NCBI GenBank assembly: GCA_016932715.1 | Contig: JAFGCG010000111.1 | Coordinates: forward strand, 41,878-105,877 | Direction of reading: 5' to 3' | DNA from: Anaerolineales bacterium | GTDB lineage: Bacteria > Chloroflexota > Anaerolineae > Anaerolineales > Villigracilaceae | DNA: 64,000 nucleotides | Part shown: one piece after another, positions 34,356 through 43,636 of the stretch | Numbering within the stretch: position 1 is the first letter of the stretch | Layout: every line of letters starts with the position of its first letter | Notes under the pieces: model-generated | The model's input: the letters and a program-made list of their open reading frames with translations, nothing else | What the model was told of the DNA's origin: nothing | Databases searched by the model: none | Position numbers and translations under genes: made by a program

Positions 34356-37325
34356 GTGACTGTAAATCAAACGCCGCTCCCCTCTGAATCACAACAGCAA
34401 ACATCCAGTGTTTCCTGGTTGATGGGCGTTCTCCCCGCGCTGCTTTTTGCAGGGTCGGAACTGGCTGCGCTCTGGGCAGGCGGCAGTCGTCAATTATGGA
34501 TCGTTCTGCCAATTTTTATTGCCATCCCCGCTGCCTATTTCCTGATCCGAGCCGGAAGGCAGAATCTGGGGAACGCCATACTGATGATCGCCATTGGACT
34601 TCAATCCATTTTGTTGTCCCTGGTCCAAAGAGGAGCAGGTGCCCCGAACGCCATTGCCGCGTTCGCGTTGATCATGGCGATGGGGCTGGGAACTTTACCA
34701 CGCAGATACATGCGTCACGTTATTGCCGCCAGTCTGACCTTTGCAATTGCTTCGTTTCTTATCGACCAGTTCGGAAGTCTCAACCGGACCGCGGCGCTGT
34801 TCACTGAAGGACGCGCGATATTCTCAGTCGCGCTGCTGGTTTTACTTGGCGTTTTCCTTACAAGACAGCTTTTCTCGCTGGATATCCGCACAAAGATCGT
34901 GACAGGCATCCTGGGTACCGGCGCATTAGCACTGATTGTGTTTATTGCCTTTAGCCTTGCCCAGACACAGCAAATTACGAATGTTCTCCAGGCAAGGCTT
35001 GAAACAAGCGTCAGACAACTGGCAGAGGAACAGCTGGTAAATACGGCTTCCACACAAGCCGACCTGGCAAACCAGTATTTTGAAGATGTAAAGGAAGAAG
35101 TCGTCGGCCTGGCTAGGAATTGGTCTGCCCTCCTGGGACAGAAGGAAGTTATCAGCCAGCGCACCTATTGGGATGCCGGCACTAACCTTAAACAACTGCC
35201 AGGAGGGCATTACGGCAATTCGACAAACGAGGCATCATCGATATTTATCCCTGTCGGAGTGCCGGTGAACGAGTCTCTGATCATAGATCTGAACACCTCT
35301 GCTTATCTTGATTTTTATTCCGCCAATATTCTGGATTTATATCCGTCGCTGCTTGAAATATATGCCGTCGATACCATAGGAGTCATACGCCATTACCCGA
35401 ACAATAGCCTGGCATCCGCGCTTGCACCGGACTTTGATGCAAGGAAGGAACCTTACTATTCGATCACAGCACCGTTCCTCAACCCACAGCGTCTGCCCCG
35501 CTGGATAATCCCATACGCAGACACAACAAGCGGTGAGCTTTTTGCGAGGGTTGCCGCGCCTGTGTATAACGGCGACCAGTTTGCCGGTGTTGTTGCAATA
35601 GATATGCAATTAGCCGGGATCATTCAACAGGTCAACTCCCTCAAGGTTGGACAAACGGGGTACGCATACATGATCGACGATGCGGGCCACGTTATTCACA
35701 TGCCGCAAGCCGGATACGATATGTTTGGCGTTCGTCCGGAGGATATGAATGCCAGGGAATTCTTTAACCGAACCATCGAGGATTCGGGCACCCTTGAGTT
35801 GAAATCGTTGACCAAGCGTATGATGGCAGGCGGAAGAGGCCTTCTGATCGTGGATGTGAATGGGGTTCCCAATTATATTTCATTCGCACCCATAAAAGCC
35901 AATGGGTATAGTATAGCGCTGGTCGTACCCGTTTCAGAGTTACAAGGTGCGATCGTTGCCGCGCGCGACCAGACAGAGCAGCAGCGCCAGTCTGCTTTGC
36001 AGACAGCCGCCGTAATTATGATTCTCCTTTTTGTCATTGCGATTGCGATAAGCCTCGGGCTTGCGCAGGTCATTGCCGCCCCCATACAACGTCTCACCCA
36101 GGTCGCAACCCGGATTGCAGGCGGCGACCTGCATGTGCAGGCGGCCGCTACGACCCGGGATGAAATTGGCACCCTGGCTCATTCATTCAACACCATGACA
36201 GCACGGCTTCGGGAAACCCTGGACGGACTGGAGCGCATGGTTGCAGAGCGCACCGCTGAACTTTTGTCTGCCAACGAAAGAAATGAACGACGCGCAAAGC
36301 AGTTCGAATCCATCGCGCAGGTCGCGCGCACGATCAGTTCCACGCGCGACCTCGATATCTTACTTACACAGATTACCACGGTCATCAGCCGTGAATTCGG
36401 CTTTTATCATGTCGGCATTTTTCTGCTCGATGCCGCCAAGGAGTATGCCATTCTCAGTGCAACGAACAGTGATGGAGGGCGGGTGATGCTGAAGCGCGGT
36501 CACCGGCTGAAAGTCGGTGAGACGGGTATCGTTGGTTATGTCACCGGGACCGGCAACCCGCGCGTCGCGCTGGATACGGGGGCAGACGCCGTATTCTTCA
36601 GCAATCCGGACCTCCCGGATACTCGTTCAGAGATCGCCCTGCCTCTGCGGGCCGGCGAAGACGTCATGGGCGCACTGGATGTGCAGAGTACCGAACCAGG
36701 GGCATTCTCCCAGGAGGATATTAACATTTTGTCGACGCTGGCGGACCAGGTCAGTGTTGCCATTCAGAACGCGCGCCAATTTGAACAGACGCGCAAAGCC
36801 TTGAGTGAAGCGGAAGCTCTAGCAAAACAATTCGCTAAAACGGGCTGGCAGCAGTATACAAAGGACAAAAACCTGGTGGGCATCCACCACACTGGTGCAA
36901 GAGCAACTCTGCTCTACGACAACAATGGTGCCCCGGAGAAAGAGGAAGAAGTCTGGGATACGGATCCAGCACAGGCAAAATCGCGAGGAGCCTTCCTCTC
37001 CCTCCCCATTGAATTACGCGGCGAGGTGATCGGCTCGGTGGACGTCCGCTCGCCAGACAGCCGTCCGTGGGATCAGGACGAACTGGACATCATCACAGCC
37101 ATCATCGAGCGTTCTGCCATCGCCATGGAAAACGCCCGGCTGCTGGAGGAATCACAGCGGCTTGCTTCCAAGGAGGCAAAGATTGGCGCAGTCACCGCCA
37201 AGATCAGCTCCTCCATCAATATGCGGAACGTTTTGCAGACCGCTGTCGAAGAGTTGGGACGCGCTTTGCCTGGTTCAGAAGTTGTGATTCAGTTCCAAAC
37301 CGACCAGAATAAGACGACGTCCTGA
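34356..37325 (+). CDS. Membrane GAF sensor with dCache-like domain and HAMP
   Basis: A 989-residue receptor, the largest sensor of the array. Several hydrophobic helices lie in the first ~205 residues. A double-Cache-like extracytoplasmic domain (about 205-540) follows, with 'DFDARKEPYYSITAPF', 'PYADTTSGELFARVAAPVY' and a second lobe 'KVGQTGYAYMIDDAGHVI'. A transmembrane helix (~545-570), HAMP (572-625, 'RDEIGTLAHSFNTM'), coiled coil, GAF (650-800; 'FGFYHVGIFLLDA', 'VFFSNPDLPDTRSEIALPL'), half-GAF and truncated tail complete it. The GTG start has AAGGAG upstream. dCache domains usually bind amino acids, organic acids or amines; the ligand here is unknown. Confidence 0.88.
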   Translation: MTVNQTPLPSESQQQTSSVSWLMGVLPALLFAGSELAALWAGGSRQLWIVLPIFIAIPAAYFLIRAGRQNLGNAILMIAIGLQSILLSLVQRGAGAPNAIAAFALIMAMGLGTLPRRYMRHVIAASLTFAIASFLIDQFGSLNRTAALFTEGRAIFSVALLVLLGVFLTRQLFSLDIRTKIVTGILGTGALALIVFIAFSLAQTQQITNVLQARLETSVRQLAEEQLVNTASTQADLANQYFEDVKEEVVGLARNWSALLGQKEVISQRTYWDAGTNLKQLPGGHYGNSTNEASSIFIPVGVPVNESLIIDLNTSAYLDFYSANILDLYPSLLEIYAVDTIGVIRHYPNNSLASALAPDFDARKEPYYSITAPFLNPQRLPRWIIPYADTTSGELFARVAAPVYNGDQFAGVVAIDMQLAGIIQQVNSLKVGQTGYAYMIDDAGHVIHMPQAGYDMFGVRPEDMNAREFFNRTIEDSGTLELKSLTKRMMAGGRGLLIVDVNGVPNYISFAPIKANGYSIALVVPVSELQGAIVAARDQTEQQRQSALQTAAVIMILLFVIAIAISLGLAQVIAAPIQRLTQVATRIAGGDLHVQAAATTRDEIGTLAHSFNTMTARLRETLDGLERMVAERTAELLSANERNERRAKQFESIAQVARTISSTRDLDILLTQITTVISREFGFYHVGIFLLDAAKEYAILSATNSDGGRVMLKRGHRLKVGETGIVGYVTGTGNPRVALDTGADAVFFSNPDLPDTRSEIALPLRAGEDVMGALDVQSTEPGAFSQEDINILSTLADQVSVAIQNARQFEQTRKALSEAEALAKQFAKTGWQQYTKDKNLVGIHHTGARATLLYDNNGAPEKEEEVWDTDPAQAKSRGAFLSLPIELRGEVIGSVDVRSPDSRPWDQDELDIITAIIERSAIAMENARLLEESQRLASKEAKIGAVTAKISSSINMRNVLQTAVEELGRALPGSEVVIQFQTDQNKTTS

Positions 37326-37340
37326 AACCGGAGACCGGAA

Positions 37341-39071
37341 ATGTCGAATGTGATTGCCAAATTTTTTGCTGCACCAGACGATAAAGATCTGAATTTTATT
37401 CGTCTCACCCGCAATATTTTGCTGTTTGGACTGACAGCGGTTTTAGTGATGTTCCTTGTCGTCATGACCTCACAAGAATTGCGCGGCCAGGCACTTATCA
37501 TCTGGATACTTGGCGCCTTGATTGTGGTGCAGACATTTGCCTTGCTGCTGGTAGTACGACGCGGCGAGGTTGGGGTGGCAAAGATCGTTGTTCCTATCGC
37601 CCTTCTCGTTGCATTAACGGTCAACGCGTTGGGTGGAAATTCCCTTCATGACATATCCATCGTGGGATATCCTCTCATCATTATTATTGGCATTCTCTTG
37701 CAGGACAGACTTTCACTGGTTATCACTGTTCCCCTCACCCTGGCGGCAGTTGCACTCCTTGGCGCTCTGGATATGGCTGGGCTCACAACAAGCGCTCTAC
37801 GATCCGAAACCGAGATTAACGACATTGCTATTATCAGCGTACTTCTCTTAACAGCCACGGGCATCCTGCACCTTTTGGTGGGACGGCTAAGACTGGCAGT
37901 CTCAAAAGCTGAGGCAAACGAGCAGGCGCAAATCGCAGCAAATCAGGAGTTGAAGGAACTGCAAACTTCCCTGGAGCAACGGGTTCAGGAAAGAACATCT
38001 GAATTGACGCAGCGCCGAACGGAATTGGAATCTGCCAACGCACAGATCCATCGCAGGGCGACCCAATTTGAAGCCCTGGCACAGGTCGTGCAAGCGATCA
38101 CATCCGTCCGCGATCTGCAGGAACTTCTGCCGCGTATCACAACGGTCATCAGTGAGAGTTTTGGTTTTTATCATGTGGGTATCTTCCTGCTCGATGAGGC
38201 GCAGCAGTACGCCATGTTGAGCGCGACAAACAGCAAGGGCGGTCGCAACATGCTCGAACGCAGCCACCGCCTGCGCGTTGGCGAAGAAGGCATCGTCGGC
38301 TATGTCACTTCCACGGGCGAGCCGCGTATCGCCATGGATGTCGGGAAAGATCCGGTCTTCTTCAACAACCCGGATTTGCCGGAGACTCATTCTGAAATGG
38401 CACTGCCCCTCAAAAGCGGTGACCGCATTGTGGGCGCATTGGATGTACAAAGCAGGGAAACCGGAGCATTCAATGAGGAGGATATTCAGATGCTCAGCCT
38501 GCTTGCCAACCAGGTAAGCCTTGCCATCGAGAATGCCCGCCTCTTTGACGAAACCAGAATCGCATTGGCTGAGGCGGAAGCCGTCAGCCGCCAGTTTACG
38601 CGCGAGGCCTGGGGCCGCCTGCCCTCTGAGCAGAAACTGATTGGCTATCGCTATAACGTCACGGGTGCAGCACCCCTGGGTGAACCCATCAATCTGACGG
38701 AATCGGGCAAGGGCAAAACCCAAGCCAAACAAACGGAAACAAGCCAGGTCGTCGTGCCGATCGAACTGCGCGGTGAAACAATTGGCACACTGGTCGTTCA
38801 ATCGCCATCGGCCGGCAGGTTGAATCAGGATCAACTCGATCTGATCAAAGCGGTTGCCGAACGTGTGGCGCTGTCGGCTGAAAACGCCCGCCTGTTCGAG
38901 GAAACAACCCGGCGCGCGGAACGCGAACGGATGGTTTCCGACATCACCGGCCGGATCCGCAGCATGAACGATCCGCACGCCATGATCCAGACCGCAATCG
39001 AGGAGCTGCGTAAAGCCCTGGGTGCCACCCGTGTGGAAGTGATTCCACAGGCCGTCAAAGGTGCCGAATAA
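37341..39071 (+). CDS. Membrane GAF sensor
   Basis: A 576-residue sensor, the last of the array. A cytoplasmic start ('FFAAPDDKDLNFIRLTR') resembles in position the FPEDEDKTR motif of two siblings. About six hydrophobic helices (25-185) precede the coiled coil 'SLEQRVQERTSELTQRRTELE', a GAF domain (~250-390) with 'FGFYHVGIFLLDE' and 'VFFNNPDLPETHSEMALPL', a half-GAF ('VVPIELRGETIGTLVVQS') and the truncated GAF tail. A 358-codon antisense open frame overlaps it and is a shadow. Confidence 0.87.
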   Translation: MSNVIAKFFAAPDDKDLNFIRLTRNILLFGLTAVLVMFLVVMTSQELRGQALIIWILGALIVVQTFALLLVVRRGEVGVAKIVVPIALLVALTVNALGGNSLHDISIVGYPLIIIIGILLQDRLSLVITVPLTLAAVALLGALDMAGLTTSALRSETEINDIAIISVLLLTATGILHLLVGRLRLAVSKAEANEQAQIAANQELKELQTSLEQRVQERTSELTQRRTELESANAQIHRRATQFEALAQVVQAITSVRDLQELLPRITTVISESFGFYHVGIFLLDEAQQYAMLSATNSKGGRNMLERSHRLRVGEEGIVGYVTSTGEPRIAMDVGKDPVFFNNPDLPETHSEMALPLKSGDRIVGALDVQSRETGAFNEEDIQMLSLLANQVSLAIENARLFDETRIALAEAEAVSRQFTREAWGRLPSEQKLIGYRYNVTGAAPLGEPINLTESGKGKTQAKQTETSQVVVPIELRGETIGTLVVQSPSAGRLNQDQLDLIKAVAERVALSAENARLFEETTRRAERERMVSDITGRIRSMNDPHAMIQTAIEELRKALGATRVEVIPQAVKGAE

Positions 39072-39095
39072 CCACCATAGAGAGCAAGAGGAAAT

Positions 39096-39881
39096 ATGGC
39101 ATTTATCATTGCTATGTCAAATGAAAAAGGCGGGGTTGCAAAGACGACATCCACGCTGTCACTGGGCGCGGCACTGGCTGAATTCGATCATCGCGTCCTG
39201 TTGATCGATCTTGACCCACAATCGAACTTAAGCCTTGCACTGGGGTTCGAAGCCGGAGAGACGGAGATCACCTCTGCCAGTGTGCTGCTCGACAATGCAG
39301 TGCTCAAAACCGCCATTCGCAAAACAGACGTGCAGAACCTGGACATCGTCACATCCAATGCGCGGATCGAGACTGCCGAGCAGTTCCTGCCGATGCGAAG
39401 CCACTACATGGCGGCACTTCGCAACGCTCTTCAAGCTGAGACACTGCCCTACGACTATATCCTGCTCGACTGCCCTCCGGCCCTGGGCGCGATCACGCTC
39501 AACGCGCTTTCCGCCTCGGACCTGCTCATCATCCCGACTCAAGCCGAGTATTTTTCCGCCTATGCGTTACGGAACATGATGGGAACGATTCGCCGTGTGC
39601 GGCAGGAGAGCAATCCGAATCTTGCCTACCGCATCCTGGTTACATTGCTGGATCGGCGCAACCGCACACACCGCAATATCTTCGAACAACTACAAGCCAC
39701 CTTTGGACAGGGTGTCTTTACCACTGTCATTGAGATCGATACCAAGCTTCGTGAAAGCCCAATCGCCGGTATGCCGATCACGCAATACAAGCCGACGAGT
39801 CGCGGCTCGCAGCAATACCGCGTCCTTGCTCAGGAGTTGATGGAATATGCCAAAGAAGAAGCCAATCGCCAAGCGGCTTAA
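39096..39881 (+). CDS. ParA family ATPase
   Basis: A 261-residue ParA/Soj/MinD-type ATPase. The deviant Walker A 'NEKGGVAKTTSTLSL' has the signature lysine at residue 11. Walker A' is 'LLIDLDPQSNLSLALG' and Walker B region 'YILLDCPPALGAITL'. Such ATPases position plasmids, chromosomes or protein clusters. There is no parB or parS-like partner next to it, and the gene sits inside a sensory operon, overlapping the hybrid kinase gene by 35 nt. By analogy with ParC and PpfA, ParA homologues that position chemoreceptor arrays, it may distribute the receptor-kinase complex. That role is inference. The ribosome site AAGAGGAA is well placed. Confidence 0.9.
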   Translation: MAFIIAMSNEKGGVAKTTSTLSLGAALAEFDHRVLLIDLDPQSNLSLALGFEAGETEITSASVLLDNAVLKTAIRKTDVQNLDIVTSNARIETAEQFLPMRSHYMAALRNALQAETLPYDYILLDCPPALGAITLNALSASDLLIIPTQAEYFSAYALRNMMGTIRRVRQESNPNLAYRILVTLLDRRNRTHRNIFEQLQATFGQGVFTTVIEIDTKLRESPIAGMPITQYKPTSRGSQQYRVLAQELMEYAKEEANRQAA

Positions 39882-42800
39882 GAAGCTATTTGAAGACGTA
39901 AAACCTGAACAGGCACCCGCGGAACTCAAGCCCGCGCCCCGTAAGCGCGTCTCGCAAGAGAAGCCCGCGCCGCCATCAGAAGTGAGTCCGATTACAAGAA
40001 CCAGGCAGCCGGTTGAGGTGGTAAGTCAGGCTGTGGGCCCAACCGCAACCATGTCGCTGGCATTCCAGGCAGGCCAAGACTCCTGGGCCACTTTACAGGT
40101 ACTGGACGAAACCGAACAGCGCCAGTGGAGCCAGGACGAGCAGTTACTGGTCAAACAGGTTGCCGACCAGCTCTCGTTAGCACTTGAGAACGCAAGGCTG
40201 TTCCAGGAAAGCCAGGCGCGTGCTGAGGAACTGGCGGTCCTGAATCAGTTGGCGCAGTCCCTCTCGTCACAGCTCAATATCGACCAGATTGTCGACACCA
40301 TTTACAGCGGCATTACCCGTCTCATCGATGCAAAAAATTTCTATGTTGGTTTCTATGATGCCAGCACAAATGAAATTATATTCCCCAAAACGGTATCGGA
40401 ATCGGAGCTTGAACGCGAAATTACACGCTTGCCTCTGGGACAGGGAATCACCTCCTACATGATCCAAACAGGGGAAAGCATCCTGATCACCGATGGATCT
40501 GAGAAATGGACGAAAGAAAAGGGCATCAAAACAGTCGGAGTCCCGTCCAAATCTTTTCTTGGCGTGCCGTTAAGCCGTGGCGGGAAGACTTTGGGCGCGA
40601 TGGCTGTGCAAAATTTCGATGAGCACAATGCGTACAACCAGCACGATTTGCAGGTTCTGACTGCGTTTGCCGGCCAGGTTGCAGTGGCGCTCGAAAACGC
40701 CCGCCTGTTCGAGGAGGTGAGAGCCAGCCAGGGGCAGCTCTCTGAGGCTCTGCAGATTGCCAGGCTGGGATATTTCGAAATCGATCACAACACACGGTCC
40801 GTCAAATTGACGGATGAGCTCTACGCACTCCTCGGCACAAGCGTTGAGAAGGAAAATGGATATCAATTCCCTCTTGATGACGTCATGCAGCGATTCATCC
40901 TGGAAGAGGATATCCCAATCGTTCGGCAAACCCTTCAGGACGTGATCGAAGCAAAAGAGGCCGGTGACATAACGTCAGAGGTCCGCTATCGAAGAGCAGA
41001 TGGCAAAGTAATATGGGTGAGCTCCGTTTACAAAGCCGAACGCGATGCGCAAGGCCAGCTTGTCAAAGTGGTTGGCTCGTCTCAGGACGTCACCGAGCGC
41101 AAGACCAATGAATTGATCCAGACTGCCATCTCCCAGATTTCGGAGAGTGCGCTCACGGCAAAAACAATCGACGAGTTGCTCGGGACCGTGCATGAAGCGC
41201 TTGGCATCCTGCTCCCTGCTCGAAATTTCTACGTTGCATTTTACGAGTCCAGTACGAATTCCATCTCGTTCCCCTATCACGCGGATGAACTCGATGATGA
41301 TTGGACGCCCCGAAAACTCGGCAAAGGCCTTACCAGCCATGTGATCCGCACAGGCCGGCCCTTACGCGCCACTCCCGAGATTTTCGCCGACCTGGAAGCC
41401 TCCGGAGAAGTGTCAACCGACGGCGCCGCGAGCGTGGATTGGTTGGGCGTACCCTTGCGGTCAAAACAAGTGGTCACAGGCGTAATTGCCATTCAAACCT
41501 ATGACTACCAGATCCGAATTACCGAACAACACCAGGAAATCCTTTCCGTGATCGCAACCCAGGTTACCTCTGCCATTGAGCGTTTTCTTGCAGAAGAGGC
41601 TCTGAAACGACGCAATGACTACCTGGCAGCCTCTTCGGAAATCGGACGCCTGGTTACCTCAACACTTGATCTTAACACCATCTTTACACGGACCGTCAAC
41701 CTGATCAGCGACCGATTCGGGTTTTACTACGCCGGGATCTATATCATCGAAGAGACAGGGTTCAATGTCGTCCTGCGCGAAGCCAGAGGCGAGGCGGGCG
41801 AGAAGATGAAAGCCCAGCGGCACTCCGTCATCGTGGGGTCCAGTTCCGTGGTCGGCAAAGTGGCGGAGAGCATCGAGCCCATCCTTGTCAACGACACGAC
41901 GGCCGAACCACTTTATGTACCGAATCCCTACCTGTTGGATACGCGCTCCGAAGTTGCCATTCCCCTGCGCATCGGCTTGCGCATCGTGGGCGTGATTGAT
42001 ATTCAATCCACCCAGCCCCACGCGTTCACACAGGATGATCTTTCGGTGCTGCAATCGCTGGCAGACCAGGTTGCCGTGGCGATCGACAACGCGCGTTCCT
42101 ACGAACTCTCACAACAACTGATTCAGGACTTGCGCGAAATCGATCTGCTGAAGACTCAATTCCTGTCCAACATGAGCCATGAACTGCGAACACCGTTGAA
42201 CTCCATCATTGGCTTCTCACGCGTGATCCTCAAAGGAATTGATGGTCCGATATCCGAGATGCAGCAGCAGGACCTCACAGCCATTTACAACTCCGGTCAA
42301 CATCTGTTGGCGTTGATCAACGATATTCTCGATCTTGCCCGCATCGAAGCAGGCAAAATGGAACTCAACTTCGAAGAGGTACATCTGGCTGAGATGGCAA
42401 CCAGTGTGATGTCCACAGCCAAAGGGCTCGTGAAGGAAAAGCCAATCCAGTTGACCCACCGGATTCCGGCAGATATGCCGACTGTACGCGGAGATAACAT
42501 GCGCGTCCGGCAGGTATTCATCAACCTGATTTCCAACGCCGCCAAGTTTACTGACGAAGGCTCCATTACCATAGAGACGTTTGTGCAAAAGAGTCCTGCC
42601 GGAAAAATGGAAGCTGTCATCAACGTGACAGATACCGGACCTGGCATTTCGCTGGAAGATCAAAAGAAGCTGTTCCAGGCTTTCTCACAAGTGGATGGTT
42701 CTGCCACGCGTAAAAGCGGCGGCACAGGTCTTGGGCTCTCCATCTGTGCAAACCTTGTCCAACTGCACGGAGGCCGAATCGGCGTCAACAGCGAGGTTGG

Positions 42801-43608
42801 CAAGGGTTCCACCTTCTGGTTCACCCTGCCGCTCTATGTCCAGCCTGATGAGCAGATCCCGGAAGGAAAGAAAGTCGTCCTGGCAATCGATGATGATCCA
42901 CAGGTGATCGGATTGTATGAGCGCTATCTCAACCCACAGGGATATTATGTTCTGGCGCTGACCGATCCGTTGAAAGCCAAAGAGCAGGTTTTGAAAATCA
43001 AACCGTTTGCAATCACGCTCGACATCATGATGCCCAACAAGGACGGGTGGGCGGTTCTCACGGACCTCAAATCTGACCCCGCGACCCGGGACTATCCGGT
43101 CATCATCTGCTCCATCCTGGAGCAGGCCGATAAGGGGTTTAGTCTCGGCGCAGCGGATTATCTTGTCAAGCCGATTCTCGAAGAAGACCTGGTGCACGCC
43201 CTCGACCGGCTGAACAAGGATGGAACGATCCATGAAGTGCTGGTCATCGACGATGATCCAAATGACCTGCGGTTGATCGAGAAGATTCTCAATCAACACA
43301 GCCAATATAAACCGATCCTGGCGGAGGGCGGCCGCAAAGGCTGGGAAGCGATCAGAACCAATCCGCCTCACGCGATTATTCTTGACATCTTCATGCCTGA
43401 GATGGATGGTTTCAACATACTCGAGAAACTACGCGAATCGCCTACTCTGTGCAATATTCCGGTGCTCGTTGTCAGCGGCGGCGGTTTGACGAATGAACAA
43501 AAGGAACAATTGAATGCCTTCGGACAACGGCTAATCACCAAGGGCTCGCTTAACGAGGGTCAGTTAATCGCCAGCATCGAAAACGCATTGAAGCAATTCG
43601 GTTCATAA
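39847..43608 (+). CDS. Hybrid histidine kinase with GAF/PAS sensors and two receivers
   Basis: A 1253-residue cytosolic kinase. Order of domains: a basic N-terminus ('KKKPIAKRLKKLF'); a GAF C-terminal half (~55-125); GAF (~130-290); PAS (~300-415); GAF (~420-590); GAF (~600-755); HisKA with His778 in 'MSHELRTPLNSIIGF'; HATPase (~880-990) with 'GTGLGLSICANLVQLHGG'. Two receivers follow, with Asp1059 ('LDIMMPNKDG') and Asp1180 ('LDIFMPEMDG'). It is the only kinase of the 25-kb operon and lacks membrane helices, so the membrane GAF sensors before it are its likely inputs. The N-terminal half-GAF matches the half-GAF in every sensor. The start has CAGGAG about 10 nt upstream. Confidence 0.93.
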   Translation: MPKKKPIAKRLKKLFEDVKPEQAPAELKPAPRKRVSQEKPAPPSEVSPITRTRQPVEVVSQAVGPTATMSLAFQAGQDSWATLQVLDETEQRQWSQDEQLLVKQVADQLSLALENARLFQESQARAEELAVLNQLAQSLSSQLNIDQIVDTIYSGITRLIDAKNFYVGFYDASTNEIIFPKTVSESELEREITRLPLGQGITSYMIQTGESILITDGSEKWTKEKGIKTVGVPSKSFLGVPLSRGGKTLGAMAVQNFDEHNAYNQHDLQVLTAFAGQVAVALENARLFEEVRASQGQLSEALQIARLGYFEIDHNTRSVKLTDELYALLGTSVEKENGYQFPLDDVMQRFILEEDIPIVRQTLQDVIEAKEAGDITSEVRYRRADGKVIWVSSVYKAERDAQGQLVKVVGSSQDVTERKTNELIQTAISQISESALTAKTIDELLGTVHEALGILLPARNFYVAFYESSTNSISFPYHADELDDDWTPRKLGKGLTSHVIRTGRPLRATPEIFADLEASGEVSTDGAASVDWLGVPLRSKQVVTGVIAIQTYDYQIRITEQHQEILSVIATQVTSAIERFLAEEALKRRNDYLAASSEIGRLVTSTLDLNTIFTRTVNLISDRFGFYYAGIYIIEETGFNVVLREARGEAGEKMKAQRHSVIVGSSSVVGKVAESIEPILVNDTTAEPLYVPNPYLLDTRSEVAIPLRIGLRIVGVIDIQSTQPHAFTQDDLSVLQSLADQVAVAIDNARSYELSQQLIQDLREIDLLKTQFLSNMSHELRTPLNSIIGFSRVILKGIDGPISEMQQQDLTAIYNSGQHLLALINDILDLARIEAGKMELNFEEVHLAEMATSVMSTAKGLVKEKPIQLTHRIPADMPTVRGDNMRVRQVFINLISNAAKFTDEGSITIETFVQKSPAGKMEAVINVTDTGPGISLEDQKKLFQAFSQVDGSATRKSGGTGLGLSICANLVQLHGGRIGVNSEVGKGSTFWFTLPLYVQPDEQIPEGKKVVLAIDDDPQVIGLYERYLNPQGYYVLALTDPLKAKEQVLKIKPFAITLDIMMPNKDGWAVLTDLKSDPATRDYPVIICSILEQADKGFSLGAADYLVKPILEEDLVHALDRLNKDGTIHEVLVIDDDPNDLRLIEKILNQHSQYKPILAEGGRKGWEAIRTNPPHAIILDIFMPEMDGFNILEKLRESPTLCNIPVLVVSGGGLTNEQKEQLNAFGQRLITKGSLNEGQLIASIENALKQFGS

Positions 43609-43636
43609 AGCCGGATTGCTTCTAACAGGATACGAT

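Noticed and set aside
37902..38978. A 358-codon open frame on the minus strand inside the last GAF sensor
   Set aside because: The sense strand encodes a clear GAF sensor matching its siblings. The antisense frame is long only because of high GC codon structure.
39847..40100. Frameshift joining ParA and the hybrid kinase
   Set aside because: ParA is full length with normal motifs, and the kinase has its own ATG with CAGGAG upstream. The 35-nt overlap is in a different frame and looks like translational coupling.
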